Positions 27,978 through 35,980 of a stretch of 42,906 bases of DNA are shown piece by piece (the first letter of the stretch is position 1; every line of letters starts with the position of its first letter). Under the pieces are notes generated by a model that saw nothing but the letters and a program-made list of their open reading frames with translations, did not search any database and was not told the DNA's origin. The DNA comes from an uncultured Saprospiraceae bacterium. GTDB lineage: Bacteria > Bacteroidota > Bacteroidia > Chitinophagales > Saprospiraceae. A program made the translations under genes and the position numbers. The stretch lies in the NCBI GenBank assembly GCA_934699305.1, contig CAKUWM010000003.1:1-42906 (forward strand), in the 5' to 3' direction.

Positions 27978-28799
27978 TTACTTGTGCTGCGCAGTAAACT
28001 GTTGTTGCATGCTATAACCCGCTTCATCAATACGATAAGTCATACCATCTATTCTTGTAGTAAAGTAACTATAGGCAACGATTGCAATTGCGGATGTTGT
28101 TATACCCAATGCCGTATTAATCAAGGCTTCAGAGATACCGGTTGCCAATGCTGAAGCGTCAGGAGCTCCACTGGTCGCCATACCTGCAAATGCACGAATC
28201 ATACCCAAAACCGTACCAATCAACCCAACCAAAGTTGCAATGGTAGCTATGGTTGCTATGATAGGCAAATTCTGTTCAAGACTTGGTAGCTCAAGAGAAG
28301 TTGACTCTTCCACTTCCTTTTGGATTGCTGCCACTTTTTGCTCTCTATCCATATCCGTTTCTTTTGCAACACGGTCATAGGTCACTAATCCTGCCCTAAT
28401 AACGTTGGCAACCGAACCTTTCTGCTTATCACAGTACTTAATAGCACTGCTTACATCACCTCCTGCAAGAGAAGCTTGAACATTTCGTACGAAAGTGTCT
28501 ACAGAGCCTGATCCCGCTGCTCGTAAGATTGTTATCAACCTTTCAATGGAGAAAATAATGGTAATAAATAATAGACCTAACAAAATAGGAACTATAAATC
28601 CACCTTTGTAAATGACACCCAGATAGTCGTGTGGTAGTGGATCGTTGTTAGGATCTCCATTTTTAAAGTGACTTGGGTCTCCAAATACAAATTTGTAGAG
28701 CAGCCAACCTAACAGAAATGCTATTGGAATTACAATAAATGGTAAATACTCAGCAATTCCTGAACCTTTTTTTTCAGTTTTTTTCGGTGCGTTTGCCAT
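27978..28799 (-). CDS. exbB: MotA/TolQ/ExbB proton channel family protein
   Basis: This 273-residue protein is the channel subunit of the Exb/Ton motor. It has an N-terminal helix (about 19-37), a second (about 68-88) before a cytoplasmic domain (SVDTFVRNVQASLAGGD and the following stretch), and two more helices containing NLPIIATIATIATLVGLIGTVLGMIRAF, shown here in parts, and ALGITTSAIAIVAYSYF. TolQ/ExbB/MotA motifs include GLIGTVLGMI. It heads a seven-gene operon and has a strong consensus promoter 53 bp upstream. Confidence 0.94.
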   Translation of the reverse strand: MANAPKKTEKKGSGIAEYLPFIVIPIAFLLGWLLYKFVFGDPSHFKNGDPNNDPLPHDYLGVIYKGGFIVPILLGLLFITIIFSIERLITILRAAGSGSVDTFVRNVQASLAGGDVSSAIKYCDKQKGSVANVIRAGLVTYDRVAKETDMDREQKVAAIQKEVEESTSLELPSLEQNLPIIATIATIATLVGLIGTVLGMIRAFAGMATSGAPDASALATGISEALINTALGITTSAIAIVAYSYFTTRIDGMTYRIDEAGYSMQQQFTAQHK

Positions 28800-28851
28800 A
28801 TTTAAATCTTTTTAAACTTTTACAATGATTAATAAAACAAAGAATGAGTAG

Positions 28852-28883
28852 CAAATATATTTTTTTGATTACAACTAAACAAA
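28852..28883 (-). promoter_or_regulatory. exb/ton operon promoter, Bacteroidota consensus
   Basis: On the minus strand TTTG (28880-28883), a 20-bp spacer and TATATTTG (28852-28859) match the consensus. The 5' leader would be about 45 nt before the exbB ATG. Confidence 0.7.
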
Positions 28884-29226
28884 ATAATCTTTACAAAATA
28901 TTTTATAATAAAATCAAATATTTCAAATTGCCTCTACAATCCATATAATTATCAGGGTTTTACATAGAATCCAAAATTTTATTATTAGACAAAAATAATT
29001 TTGTTAATATTCCAATCTACTACTTTTTTTACCGTTTATCTATTTTTCAATACTCATTTCTAACTTCAGATCAAATGGTTTGACACCAAATAATATTCTT
29101 CAACCCTGATTCATATTAAAGTCAAAAATATTGTCTTTATAAAATATAACATTAAGCAATATATAGTATTAAAAAGCTATAATTACTTGCTATTGATATT
29201 CAGTTTATTGTAATTTGGCTAAATGT

Positions 29227-29273
29227 AATTCAGCAGTACAAGTTTTGAAAAACCGTATAGTGTTCATTATGAG
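29227..29273 (-). repeat. MITE-like repeat M, end fragment (copy D)
   Basis: These 47 bp match the left end of copy B (AATTCGGCAGTATAGG region) at about 41 positions, including the GTTTTGAAAAACCGTATA hairpin. Similarity stops after TATGAG, so it is a truncated copy. Confidence 0.6.
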
Positions 29274-29538
29274 TCGCATATCGGTTCATTTATCAGATCT
29301 TACAATGATCCGGTTCATTTTATAATATTAAGTATTTATAAATAATCGGGATTATATAGATAAACCAGGTATTTAAGTACAATAATTGTTTGTTATTTAT
29401 ATATATAATATCCTCATTTTCATATAATATATAGCTCTATAAATTTTATGTGTCGATTTTTCAACTGTAATTCAAGCATTTATAAAAAATATTTTAAAAA
29501 AAATTTGGAAAAAGTTATTTCAGAATTGGAAATAAGCA

Positions 29539-29546
29539 TACCTTTG
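29539..29546 (+). promoter_or_regulatory. rplM-rpsI-rpsB-tsf operon -7 box
   Basis: TACCTTTG is a perfect TAnnTTTG match 34 bp before the rplM GTG. The -33 position (GTTATTT near 29514-29520) is only a partial match. Confidence 0.55.
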
Positions 29547-29580
29547 CGGCTCATTAATTTTAAACAAATAAATACAAGTC

Positions 29581-30024
29581 GTGAATACACTAAGTTATAA
29601 GACGGTTTCGGCGAAAAAAGAGACGGTTGAAAAGAAATGGTTTGTTATCGATGCGGAAAATGAAGTAGTAGGTCGTTTGTGTAGCAAAATTGCGCACGTC
29701 CTTAGAGGCAAACACCGACCTGACTACACTCCGCACGTGGACTGTGGCGACTTTGTAATCGTAATCAATGCTGACAAAGTTAGATTTACCGGTTCAAAGT
29801 GGCATCAAAAAGAATATCTAAGTTATTCCTTACATCCGGGCGGATTGAAAAGGGTAAATGCAGAAGTTCTACACGAAAAGAAACCAACCAAAGTTATTGA
29901 AGCTGCTGTAAAGGGAATGCTCCCTAAGAACAAGCTGGGTAACGAAATGATTAAAAAATTATTTGTCTATGCTGATGGTCAACATAAGCATGCTGCACAA
30001 AAACCTGAAACACTTAAATTCTAA
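29581..30024 (+). CDS. rplM: 50S ribosomal protein L13
   Basis: This 147-residue L13 binds 23S rRNA early in 50S assembly. Family features include WFVIDAENEVVGRLCSKIA, RGKHRPDYTPHVDCGDFVIVINADK and AVKGMLPKNKLG. It begins with GTG: no in-frame ATG exists before the conserved DTLSYKT-like N-terminus (here NTLSYKTVSAKK), and the normal length fits the GTG. It is followed by rpsI after 4 bp, the usual L13-S9 pair. A TACCTTTG -7 box precedes it. Confidence 0.97.
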   Translation: MNTLSYKTVSAKKETVEKKWFVIDAENEVVGRLCSKIAHVLRGKHRPDYTPHVDCGDFVIVINADKVRFTGSKWHQKEYLSYSLHPGGLKRVNAEVLHEKKPTKVIEAAVKGMLPKNKLGNEMIKKLFVYADGQHKHAAQKPETLKF

Positions 30025-30028
30025 TTAA

Positions 30029-30415
30029 ATGGAAATCATTAATGCAATAGGCAGAAGAAAAGCCTCTGTAGCTAGAATTTACCTTTCCAAAGGTGAAGGT
30101 AAAATTACTATCAACGGCAAAGATTATAAAGAATATTTTCCACAATCACACATTCAACTTAAAGTTGTTGAACCTACCGGCGCTGTTGAAGCTAACGGTA
30201 TTTACGACATTAAAGTCAATGTATATGGCGGCGGAATAAAAGGTCAGGCTGAAGCTATAAGAATGGCTATCTCTCGCGCTCTGGTTAAAATAGATGAAGA
30301 GTTTAAGAAACCTCTTAAGGTTAAGAAATTCTTATCTCGTGATCCGAGAGAAGTTGAACGTAAAAAATACGGTAAACCAAAGGCAAGAAAGAGCTTCCAG
30401 TTCAGCAAGCGTTGA
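30029..30415 (+). CDS. rpsI: 30S ribosomal protein S9
   Basis: S9 (128 residues) has the N-terminal signature NAIGRRKASVARIYL, the GGGIKGQAEAIRMAISRAL core and the basic C-terminal tail ending SFQFSKR, which reaches the P-site tRNA in the 30S subunit. It lies 4 bp after rplM and 54 bp before rpsB, within one ribosomal operon. Length and ends are normal. Confidence 0.97.
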   Translation: MEIINAIGRRKASVARIYLSKGEGKITINGKDYKEYFPQSHIQLKVVEPTGAVEANGIYDIKVNVYGGGIKGQAEAIRMAISRALVKIDEEFKKPLKVKKFLSRDPREVERKKYGKPKARKSFQFSKR

Positions 30416-30469
30416 TCCGGATCCTTATCTATTATCCTGTATAATCTATTATCGAATAAATTTAATTCA

Positions 30470-31198
30470 ATGGAAAAACCATCATATAAAGAACTATTAG
30501 ATGCCGGAGTTCATTTCGGACACCTAAAAAGAAAGTGGAATCCCAAAATGTACCCTTACATCTTCATGGAAAGAAAAGGTATCCACATCATAGACCTTAA
30601 CAGAACTGCTGAATGTCTTGAAGAAGCAGCTTCCGCTATGAAACAAATGGCAAAATCAGGTAAAAAAATCTTGTTTGTCGCTACTAAAAAACAAGCGAGA
30701 GACATCGTCTCAGATGCTGCCAGAAGCGTCAACATGCCCTTCGTCACTGACCGTTGGTTGGGAGGTATGATGACCAACTTTACAACAATCCGTCGATCTG
30801 TTAAAAAAATGCATAACATTGAACGTATGTTAGGCGATACTACTCTCACCAGCGTAACCAAAAAGGAAAAGCTGTTGATGGGTAGAGAAAAAATCAAAAT
30901 GGAACGTGTATTTGGCGGTATTGCTAATTTGAATCGTCTCCCATCTGCTGTTTTTGTAGTAGATATCGGACATGAACACATCGCAATTACTGAAGCACAT
31001 AAACTTGGTATGAAGACCTTTGCAATGGTTGATACCAATGCCGATCCAAATCAAGTAGATTTCCCGATTCCAAGTAACGATGACGCTTCTAAATCTATCT
31101 CTTTGATCGTCAATTATATGACAGCAGCTATCAAAGAAGGCTTGGAAGAACGTAAATCTATGAAGCAGGAAATCGAAGGTGACGAAGAAGAAGGTTAA
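30470..31198 (+). CDS. rpsB: 30S ribosomal protein S2
   Basis: S2 (242 residues) starts with ELLDAGVHFGHLKRKWNPKM and has the S2 signatures IHIIDLNRT, FVATKKQARDIV and DRWLGGMMTNF, plus a coiled-coil insert (about 105-150). It assembles late onto the 30S subunit. The acidic C-terminal tail (EGDEEEG) is short. It precedes tsf by 46 bp, as in most bacteria. Confidence 0.97.
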   Translation: MEKPSYKELLDAGVHFGHLKRKWNPKMYPYIFMERKGIHIIDLNRTAECLEEAASAMKQMAKSGKKILFVATKKQARDIVSDAARSVNMPFVTDRWLGGMMTNFTTIRRSVKKMHNIERMLGDTTLTSVTKKEKLLMGREKIKMERVFGGIANLNRLPSAVFVVDIGHEHIAITEAHKLGMKTFAMVDTNADPNQVDFPIPSNDDASKSISLIVNYMTAAIKEGLEERKSMKQEIEGDEEEG

Positions 31199-31244
31199 TC
31201 CAACTTTTCTAATCCTACTTTCTTAATTATTAAATAACTAAAAA

Positions 31245-32081
31245 ATGAGTGTAGAAATATCTGCAAGTGCGGTAAAACAACTCCGCGATACTACCGGTGC
31301 CGGAATGATGGACTGTAAGAAAGCCCTCACCGAAGCTAATGGAGATTTTGAACAAGCAATCGAAATTCTTCGTAAAAAGGGTCAAAAATTGTCCCTCAAA
31401 AGAGCTGATAGAGATGCTAAGGAAGGTGTTGTCATCGCTATGGTGGATCCATCCGGTAAGAAAGGTATCATCGTAAAACTAAGCTCTGAAACTGACTTTG
31501 TAGCTAAGAATGAAGATTTTATTGCTTTGGCGAAAAAATTTGCTCAAATAGCAATCGACAACTTCCCGGCAACGAAAGAAGATTTGCTCGCACTTCCTTT
31601 TGAAAACATTACTATCGGTGATAAAGTTACCGAACAAGTAGGCGTCATTGGCGAAAAAATAGAAATCGCTAATTATGAGACATTGGAAGCGGAACAAGTG
31701 ATTTCTTATATCCACAACAACTATATGGCAGCCGTAATCATCGGATTGAATAAATATTCTGATTCTTATGTTTCAGCCGGTGAAGACGTAGCAATGCAAG
31801 TTGCAGCCATGAAGCCTGTTGCCGTTGATAAAGACGGTGTCAACGCAGAAATCATTTCCAAAGAAATAGAAATTGGAAAAGAAATTGCTCGCGCTGAAGG
31901 CAAGCCTGAAGAAATGTTGGAAAAAATTGCCATGGGTAAATTGAATAAGTTTTACCAAGACAATACTTTACTCAACCAAGCATTTGTAAGAGGAAGCGGT
32001 AAAGAATCCGTCAGGGATTATTTATCTTCTATTGATAAAGATTTGACTGTGACCGGTTTTAAACACGTCGCATTGGGTTAA
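31245..32081 (+). CDS. tsf: Elongation factor Ts
   Basis: EF-Ts (278 residues) exchanges GDP for GTP on EF-Tu. It has the N-terminal UBA-like domain (VKQLRDTTGAGMMDCKKAL), the core contact TDFVAKNEDF, two subdomains and a coiled-coil segment, ending FKHVALG. Length is typical. A strong intrinsic terminator directly follows, so pyrH is probably transcribed mainly from its own promoter rather than as part of the rpsB-tsf operon. Confidence 0.97.
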   Translation: MSVEISASAVKQLRDTTGAGMMDCKKALTEANGDFEQAIEILRKKGQKLSLKRADRDAKEGVVIAMVDPSGKKGIIVKLSSETDFVAKNEDFIALAKKFAQIAIDNFPATKEDLLALPFENITIGDKVTEQVGVIGEKIEIANYETLEAEQVISYIHNNYMAAVIIGLNKYSDSYVSAGEDVAMQVAAMKPVAVDKDGVNAEIISKEIEIGKEIARAEGKPEEMLEKIAMGKLNKFYQDNTLLNQAFVRGSGKESVRDYLSSIDKDLTVTGFKHVALG

Positions 32082-32086
32082 AAATT

Positions 32087-32117
32087 AAAAGCGAATGTTT
32101 CGGCATTCGCTTTTTTT
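32087..32117 (+). terminator. tsf intrinsic terminator
   Basis: An 11-bp stem pairs 32087-32097 (AAAAGCGAATG) with 32104-32114 around a TTTCGG loop and ends in a run of seven T. It starts 5 bp after the tsf stop. Confidence 0.88.
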
Positions 32118-32131
32118 ATGCTTTGTTTAAT

Positions 32132-32139
32132 TATTTTTG
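32132..32139 (+). promoter_or_regulatory. Candidate pyrH -7 box
   Basis: TATTTTTG matches TAnnTTTG and ends 21 bp before the pyrH ATG, just past the tsf terminator. A -33 element at proper spacing is not evident. Confidence 0.4.
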
Positions 32140-32160
32140 TCATTCCACTAATCAACTACT

Positions 32161-32877
32161 ATGAATCTACCATATAAAAGAGTTTTACTCAAACTGAGCG
32201 GAGAATCCTTAATGGGTGAACAAGGATTTGGCATCGAGTCAGAAAGATTGGAACATTATGCCAAAGAAATACACTCAGCCGTTGAATTAGGTGTAGAAGT
32301 TGCTGTAGTAATAGGCGGAGGCAATATTTTCAGAGGTTTACAAGCTCAATCATCCGGTATTGAACGCGTCACAGGTGACTACATGGGTATGTTGGCAACT
32401 GTTATCAATGGAATGGCTCTCCAGAGTATGTTGGAGACACATGGCATGTACACACGCTTGATTTCGGCACTTGAAATAAGAGAAGTAGCCGAACCATATA
32501 TCCGCCGTAGAGCGACCAGACACCTCGAAAAAGGCAGGGTAGTTATCTTTTCTGCAGGAACAGGGAGCCCTTATTTTACAACAGACTCGGCTGCAGCCTT
32601 AAGAGCCAATGAAATCACGGCTGACGTCCTGCTTAAAGGAACAAGAGTAGATGGTATCTTTACCGAAGACCCCGAAAAAAATCCGGATGCCATAAAATAC
32701 GAACAGATTTCTTTCAATGAAGTTATCCATAAAAATCTCAATGTCATGGATATGACAGCCTTCACTTTATGCCGGGAAAATAACCTACCCATTGTTGTGT
32801 TTGATATCAATAAGCCCGGAAACTTAGCCAATCTATTAAAAGGAGACAAACAAGGCACTTTGGTAACCAACCATTAA
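32161..32877 (+). CDS. pyrH: Uridylate kinase (UMP kinase)
   Basis: This 238-residue amino-acid-kinase-fold enzyme phosphorylates UMP to UDP. Signatures are VLLKLSGESLMG (phosphate loop, about 8-19), VVIGGGNIFRG, DYMGMLATVING, IFSAGTGSPYFTTDSAAALRA and a C-terminal VMDMTAFTLCRENNLPIVVFD. Bacterial PyrH is hexameric and activated by GTP. In many Bacteroidota frr follows pyrH; here a convergent nuclease gene follows instead. Confidence 0.96.
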   Translation: MNLPYKRVLLKLSGESLMGEQGFGIESERLEHYAKEIHSAVELGVEVAVVIGGGNIFRGLQAQSSGIERVTGDYMGMLATVINGMALQSMLETHGMYTRLISALEIREVAEPYIRRRATRHLEKGRVVIFSAGTGSPYFTTDSAAALRANEITADVLLKGTRVDGIFTEDPEKNPDAIKYEQISFNEVIHKNLNVMDMTAFTLCRENNLPIVVFDINKPGNLANLLKGDKQGTLVTNH

Positions 32878-32888
32878 ACATATAACCA

Positions 32889-32917
32889 GGACATTTCATG
32901 TAGCAACGAAATGCTCC
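32889..32917. terminator. Possible hairpin between convergent pyrH and nuclease genes
   Basis: A 9-bp stem with one bulge pairs 32889-32897 (GGACATTTC) with 32908-32917 in the 77-bp convergent spacer. There is no T run on either side. Confidence 0.35.
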
Positions 32918-32954
32918 TTGCCCTTATAAAAAACACATTCTATACTCCGGTATC

Positions 32955-33542
32955 TTAGCTTGTACCTTTTCTTCGCTTTATTTCATCTCTTATTTCAGCC
33001 GCCTTTTCATAGTTTTCATCCACAAGGGCTTCATCCAAAAGATGATTTAATTCTTCGGAAGATTTGGAAGCATAATATTCAGTTACCACTTCCCTCCTAT
33101 GTCCTTTCGGCTCTTCGGATTCAACCTCAAGAATAACTCCGGCAGATTCCAGAATTTTGTCATACGTATAAATAGGACATTCAAAGCGAACAGCCATGGC
33201 AAGGGCGTCGGACGTCCTGGAATCCACTTCATACACCTCACCATTCCTTTCACATACTAAGGTGGCAAAGAATATTCCTTCAACAAGGTCTGTAATAAGT
33301 ATCTCGTGGATTTTTATTTGAAAAGTATCGAGAGTGTTTTTAAATAAATCATGGGTCAACGGCCTATTGGGAATCATTCGTTCCATTGAAACAGCAATTG
33401 CCTGAGCCTCATATCCTCCTATTACTATGGGCAGTCGCCTATTTCCATTGACTTCACCCAATACCACCGCATAATTATTTGATTGGGTAACACTATGTGA
33501 AAGAGCTACTATTTCTAAAAGTATTTTTTTACTTGATGTCAC
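32955..33542 (-). CDS. Bifunctional nuclease (DUF151) with UVR motif
   Basis: This 195-residue protein has a BFN/DUF151 domain (about 5-135: LPIVIGGYEAQAIAVSMER, NRPLTHDLFKNTL, VDSRTSDALAMAVRF) and a C-terminal UVR motif (about 160-190: LLDEALVDENYEKAAEIRDEIKRR) like the UvrB-UvrC contact helix. DUF151 proteins from plants were described as having DNase and RNase activity; the bacterial role is unclear, and the UVR motif suggests contact with repair or Clp-type partners. Convergent with pyrH; a TAATTTTG box lies 24 bp upstream of the ATG. Confidence 0.85.
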   Translation of the reverse strand: MTSSKKILLEIVALSHSVTQSNNYAVVLGEVNGNRRLPIVIGGYEAQAIAVSMERMIPNRPLTHDLFKNTLDTFQIKIHEILITDLVEGIFFATLVCERNGEVYEVDSRTSDALAMAVRFECPIYTYDKILESAGVILEVESEEPKGHRREVVTEYYASKSSEELNHLLDEALVDENYEKAAEIRDEIKRRKGTS

Positions 33543-33611
33543 TGAGGCTTCCTTTTAAATTTGGTCAAAATTACATATTTATATCCAACTCTATGAATAC
33601 AATTTGAAATA

Positions 33612-33670
33612 TTATACGAATTGTAACAATAAAATAGGCCAATATGTCTTTCCCATTTATTGGTCTATAT
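33612..33670 (+). repeat. Palindromic repeat P, copy 3
   Basis: The first 47 bp match 39231-39277 at 43 positions. The arm ATAGGCCAATA (from 33633) pairs with TATTGGTCTAT (ending 33670), with one G-T pair. It lies between etfA and the nuclease gene, downstream of etfA. Confidence 0.65.
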
Positions 33671-33754
33671 TAAAAGCCAAATTCGGTATTAGTTCCTTAT
33701 ATCGACTAAATTTATTCCCACATTGAAATAAATAGCATTCGTATAATAAATATC

Positions 33755-33794
33755 TATGCCATGATATTTTGAATTACTCTCATACCATGGCATA
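33755..33794 (-). terminator. Candidate etfA downstream hairpin
   Basis: TATGCCATG (33755-33763) pairs perfectly with CATGGCATA (33786-33794) around a 22-nt loop, 86 bp after the etfA stop. The minus-strand flank is AT-rich without a long T run. Confidence 0.4.
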
Positions 33795-33880
33795 AAATTA
33801 TCACATCAAAGAGAATTCAGATAGATTCGTTTCTCATTACTGTGTCCGTACTGACAAGCAAGCGAATCCTTCTGCTTTCT

Positions 33881-34843
33881 TTAATGACTTGATTTAAATT
33901 TTTTAACAGATTCTATGAGCCGTGGCACCACTTCAAATAAATCCCCAACGATACCGTAATCGGCTGCTTTGAAGAAAGGAGCTTCAGGATCCTTGTTGAT
34001 GACAACAATTACCCTTGAGTTATTTACTCCTGCCAAATGCTGAATAGCTCCGGATATACCGATAGCGATGTACAAATTAGGTCGAATAGCGATACCTGTC
34101 TGACCTACATGCTCGTGATGCGGACGCCATCCGGAATCGGATACCGGCCTTGAACATGCCGTTGTCGCACCTAACTGAGCCGCCAACTCCTCAATAATAC
34201 CCCAATTGGAAGGCTCTTTCATTCCACGGCCGGCAGACACAACGAGAGATGCTTCGGGTAGAGGAACAACGCCACTGACTGTTTTTCTTTCGATCACCTT
34301 TACCTTTGGTTGAGCCACTGCTACAGACAAATCCTTAACTTCCACCACATTGCCTGATTTCTCAGACTTGATGGCATTCCCCATGACCGATACAATCTTA
34401 TTTTCAGATGTAATATTGTAGAATGCTGTTGCCTTCCCGGAATATACACTCTTGGGAACGACAAATCCGGTTGTCACATCCGGCAAACCACTTGCTCCTG
34501 AAACACTGCCTGCATTTAACTTAACGGAAAGGCGTCCTGTCAATGACTTTCCTATTGCGGAGTGAGACAATATTAGGATAGAACCTCCCAATTGAGTAAA
34601 AGCGTCTGCGAGGGCAGCAGCATAAACCTGAGAATCAAAAGTATTGAGGGCAGAATCATTGACGTTATACACTTCCTGAGCACCATAAGTACCCAATTCA
34701 CCGGCATTCTCCACCGCCCCTAATGTAACGGTTTTACAAGCAGTCCCCATCAGGTCGGCTACTTTTCGTCCATAAGTTACGGCTTCAAAGGCTGACTTCT
34801 TTAATTTCCCTTCTACCGCCTCTGCAAATATAATAACTGACAT
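33881..34843 (-). CDS. etfA: Electron transfer flavoprotein subunit alpha
   Basis: EtfA (320 residues) has the N-terminal alpha/beta domain and the C-terminal FAD-binding domain with the signature GATTACSRPVSDSGW, HEHVGQTG, LYIAIGISGAIQHLAG and INKDPEAPFFKAADYGIVGD. With EtfB it shuttles electrons from acyl-CoA and other dehydrogenases to the quinone pool. It follows etfB by 34 bp. Neither ETF:quinone oxidoreductase nor an acyl-CoA dehydrogenase is encoded in this window. Confidence 0.96.
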   Translation of the reverse strand: MSVIIFAEAVEGKLKKSAFEAVTYGRKVADLMGTACKTVTLGAVENAGELGTYGAQEVYNVNDSALNTFDSQVYAAALADAFTQLGGSILILSHSAIGKSLTGRLSVKLNAGSVSGASGLPDVTTGFVVPKSVYSGKATAFYNITSENKIVSVMGNAIKSEKSGNVVEVKDLSVAVAQPKVKVIERKTVSGVVPLPEASLVVSAGRGMKEPSNWGIIEELAAQLGATTACSRPVSDSGWRPHHEHVGQTGIAIRPNLYIAIGISGAIQHLAGVNNSRVIVVINKDPEAPFFKAADYGIVGDLFEVVPRLIESVKKFKSSH

Positions 34844-34877
34844 AATATACTAAATTATAATATTAAACAATGGATGA

Positions 34878-35618
34878 TTAAATTACTTTGGCTTCCTCGT
34901 GAAGCAATCGTACCAATTCGTCCGTATCTTCAGGTGCTAACAAGTGTACTGACTTCCTTGCCGGCGGCAATTCATGTCGAAGAAGCACAGTAGGGCTTTC
35001 CACAGAAATTGGCTCAACCACATTCAAAGGTTTGGACTTAGACGTCATGATACCCTTCATATTAGGAATACGCTGCTCTGCCATGCCCTGTGCACAACTA
35101 ATGACTAACGGCAATGAAGCCTCCATGATTTCTGTGCCACCTTCAATCTCACGATTAACCGTCGCTGTTGTACCTTGAATATCTAATTTATTGGCATACG
35201 AAATGAAGGGCATATCGAGTAGCTCAGCAAGAATCGCTCCTACCTCACTGTCGTTGTAATCAATCGTTTCCTTTCCTAATAGAATCAAGTCGTAGGATTG
35301 CCCCTTTATATATGCAGCCAATTGTTGCGCCACATCCCATGCGCCTTCCGGAACTTTATTAATTCTTACAGCGTCTTGTGCACCTATAGCCAATGCCTTG
35401 CGAATCACCGTATCATTGTCTGCCTGACCCACATTAATCACAGTAACTGACCCTCCCTGACTCTCGGTCAATTCTAATCCTCTGACCAGAGCAAACCATT
35501 CGTCATAAGGATTTAAAATAAACTGAACACCATCCGCCTGGAAGTCTTTACCGTCATTCGAAAAAGATATTTTGGCCGTTGTATCTGGAGTCTTACTTAT
35601 ACAAACTAAAACTTTCAT
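34878..35618 (-). CDS. etfB: Electron transfer flavoprotein subunit beta
   Basis: EtfB (246 residues) starts MKVLVCISKTPDTTAKI and has NPYDEWFALVRGLEL, the LLGKETIDYNDSEVGAILAELL motif of the family, and AQGMAEQRIPNMKGIMTSKSKPL near the C-terminus. It binds AMP and forms the heterodimer with EtfA encoded just downstream. A textbook Bacteroidota promoter lies about 110 bp upstream, so the two genes form a simple bicistronic operon. Confidence 0.96.
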   Translation of the reverse strand: MKVLVCISKTPDTTAKISFSNDGKDFQADGVQFILNPYDEWFALVRGLELTESQGGSVTVINVGQADNDTVIRKALAIGAQDAVRINKVPEGAWDVAQQLAAYIKGQSYDLILLGKETIDYNDSEVGAILAELLDMPFISYANKLDIQGTTATVNREIEGGTEIMEASLPLVISCAQGMAEQRIPNMKGIMTSKSKPLNVVEPISVESPTVLLRHELPPARKSVHLLAPEDTDELVRLLHEEAKVI

Positions 35619-35727
35619 GATAGAATAAATTTAATAATTAATGGTAAAATAAAGATGACGACAATATTCTATTTTAAAAAATGTCAATATCTTCATGTTT
35701 ACAAAATAAAATTTTGCATGAGCGCTG

Positions 35728-35758
35728 CAAATATACTTATTTTTTAACTAAATTCAAA
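35728..35758 (-). promoter_or_regulatory. etfBA promoter, Bacteroidota consensus
   Basis: On the minus strand TTTG (35755-35758), exactly 19 bp, then TATATTTG (35728-35735). The predicted leader to etfB is about 105 nt. The rest of the 35619-35980 gap shows nothing notable. Confidence 0.75.
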
Positions 35759-35980
35759 ATTATACCGGATTGATTTTATTATACTCCACAGGAAAAACAC
35801 TTCGACCTTCTATTGAGCTGATTATCAATTTGTTATCAACTTACACAAAGAGGCCTTGTCTGTATCAAACTGAAACAAAGTAAAACAAATGATGAAACTA
35901 TGCCATTACTGCTTTCAACCACTAAGGCATTCAACGCTTTTATCAGGCCTTTCCAAAGAGGAATTGTTATATTTCCTATA

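Larger units (their letters stand above)
28800..29580. other. 780-bp AT-rich divergent intergenic region (exbB/rplM)
   Basis: This is the longest coding-free stretch in the window. It holds the exb promoter, a 47-bp fragment of repeat M, a 10-bp direct repeat CGGTTCATTT (29282-29291 and 29311-29320) and the rplM -7 box. Otherwise it is very AT-rich. I see no ORF, tRNA or strong hairpin. Confidence 0.6.
33543..33880. other. Intergenic region downstream of etfA
   Basis: These 338 bp hold a minus-strand TAATTTTG -7 candidate for the nuclease gene (33566-33573), palindromic repeat P (33612-33670) and a 9-bp hairpin (33755-33763 with 33786-33794) that may end the etfBA transcript. No ORF is evident. 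Confidence 0.5.
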
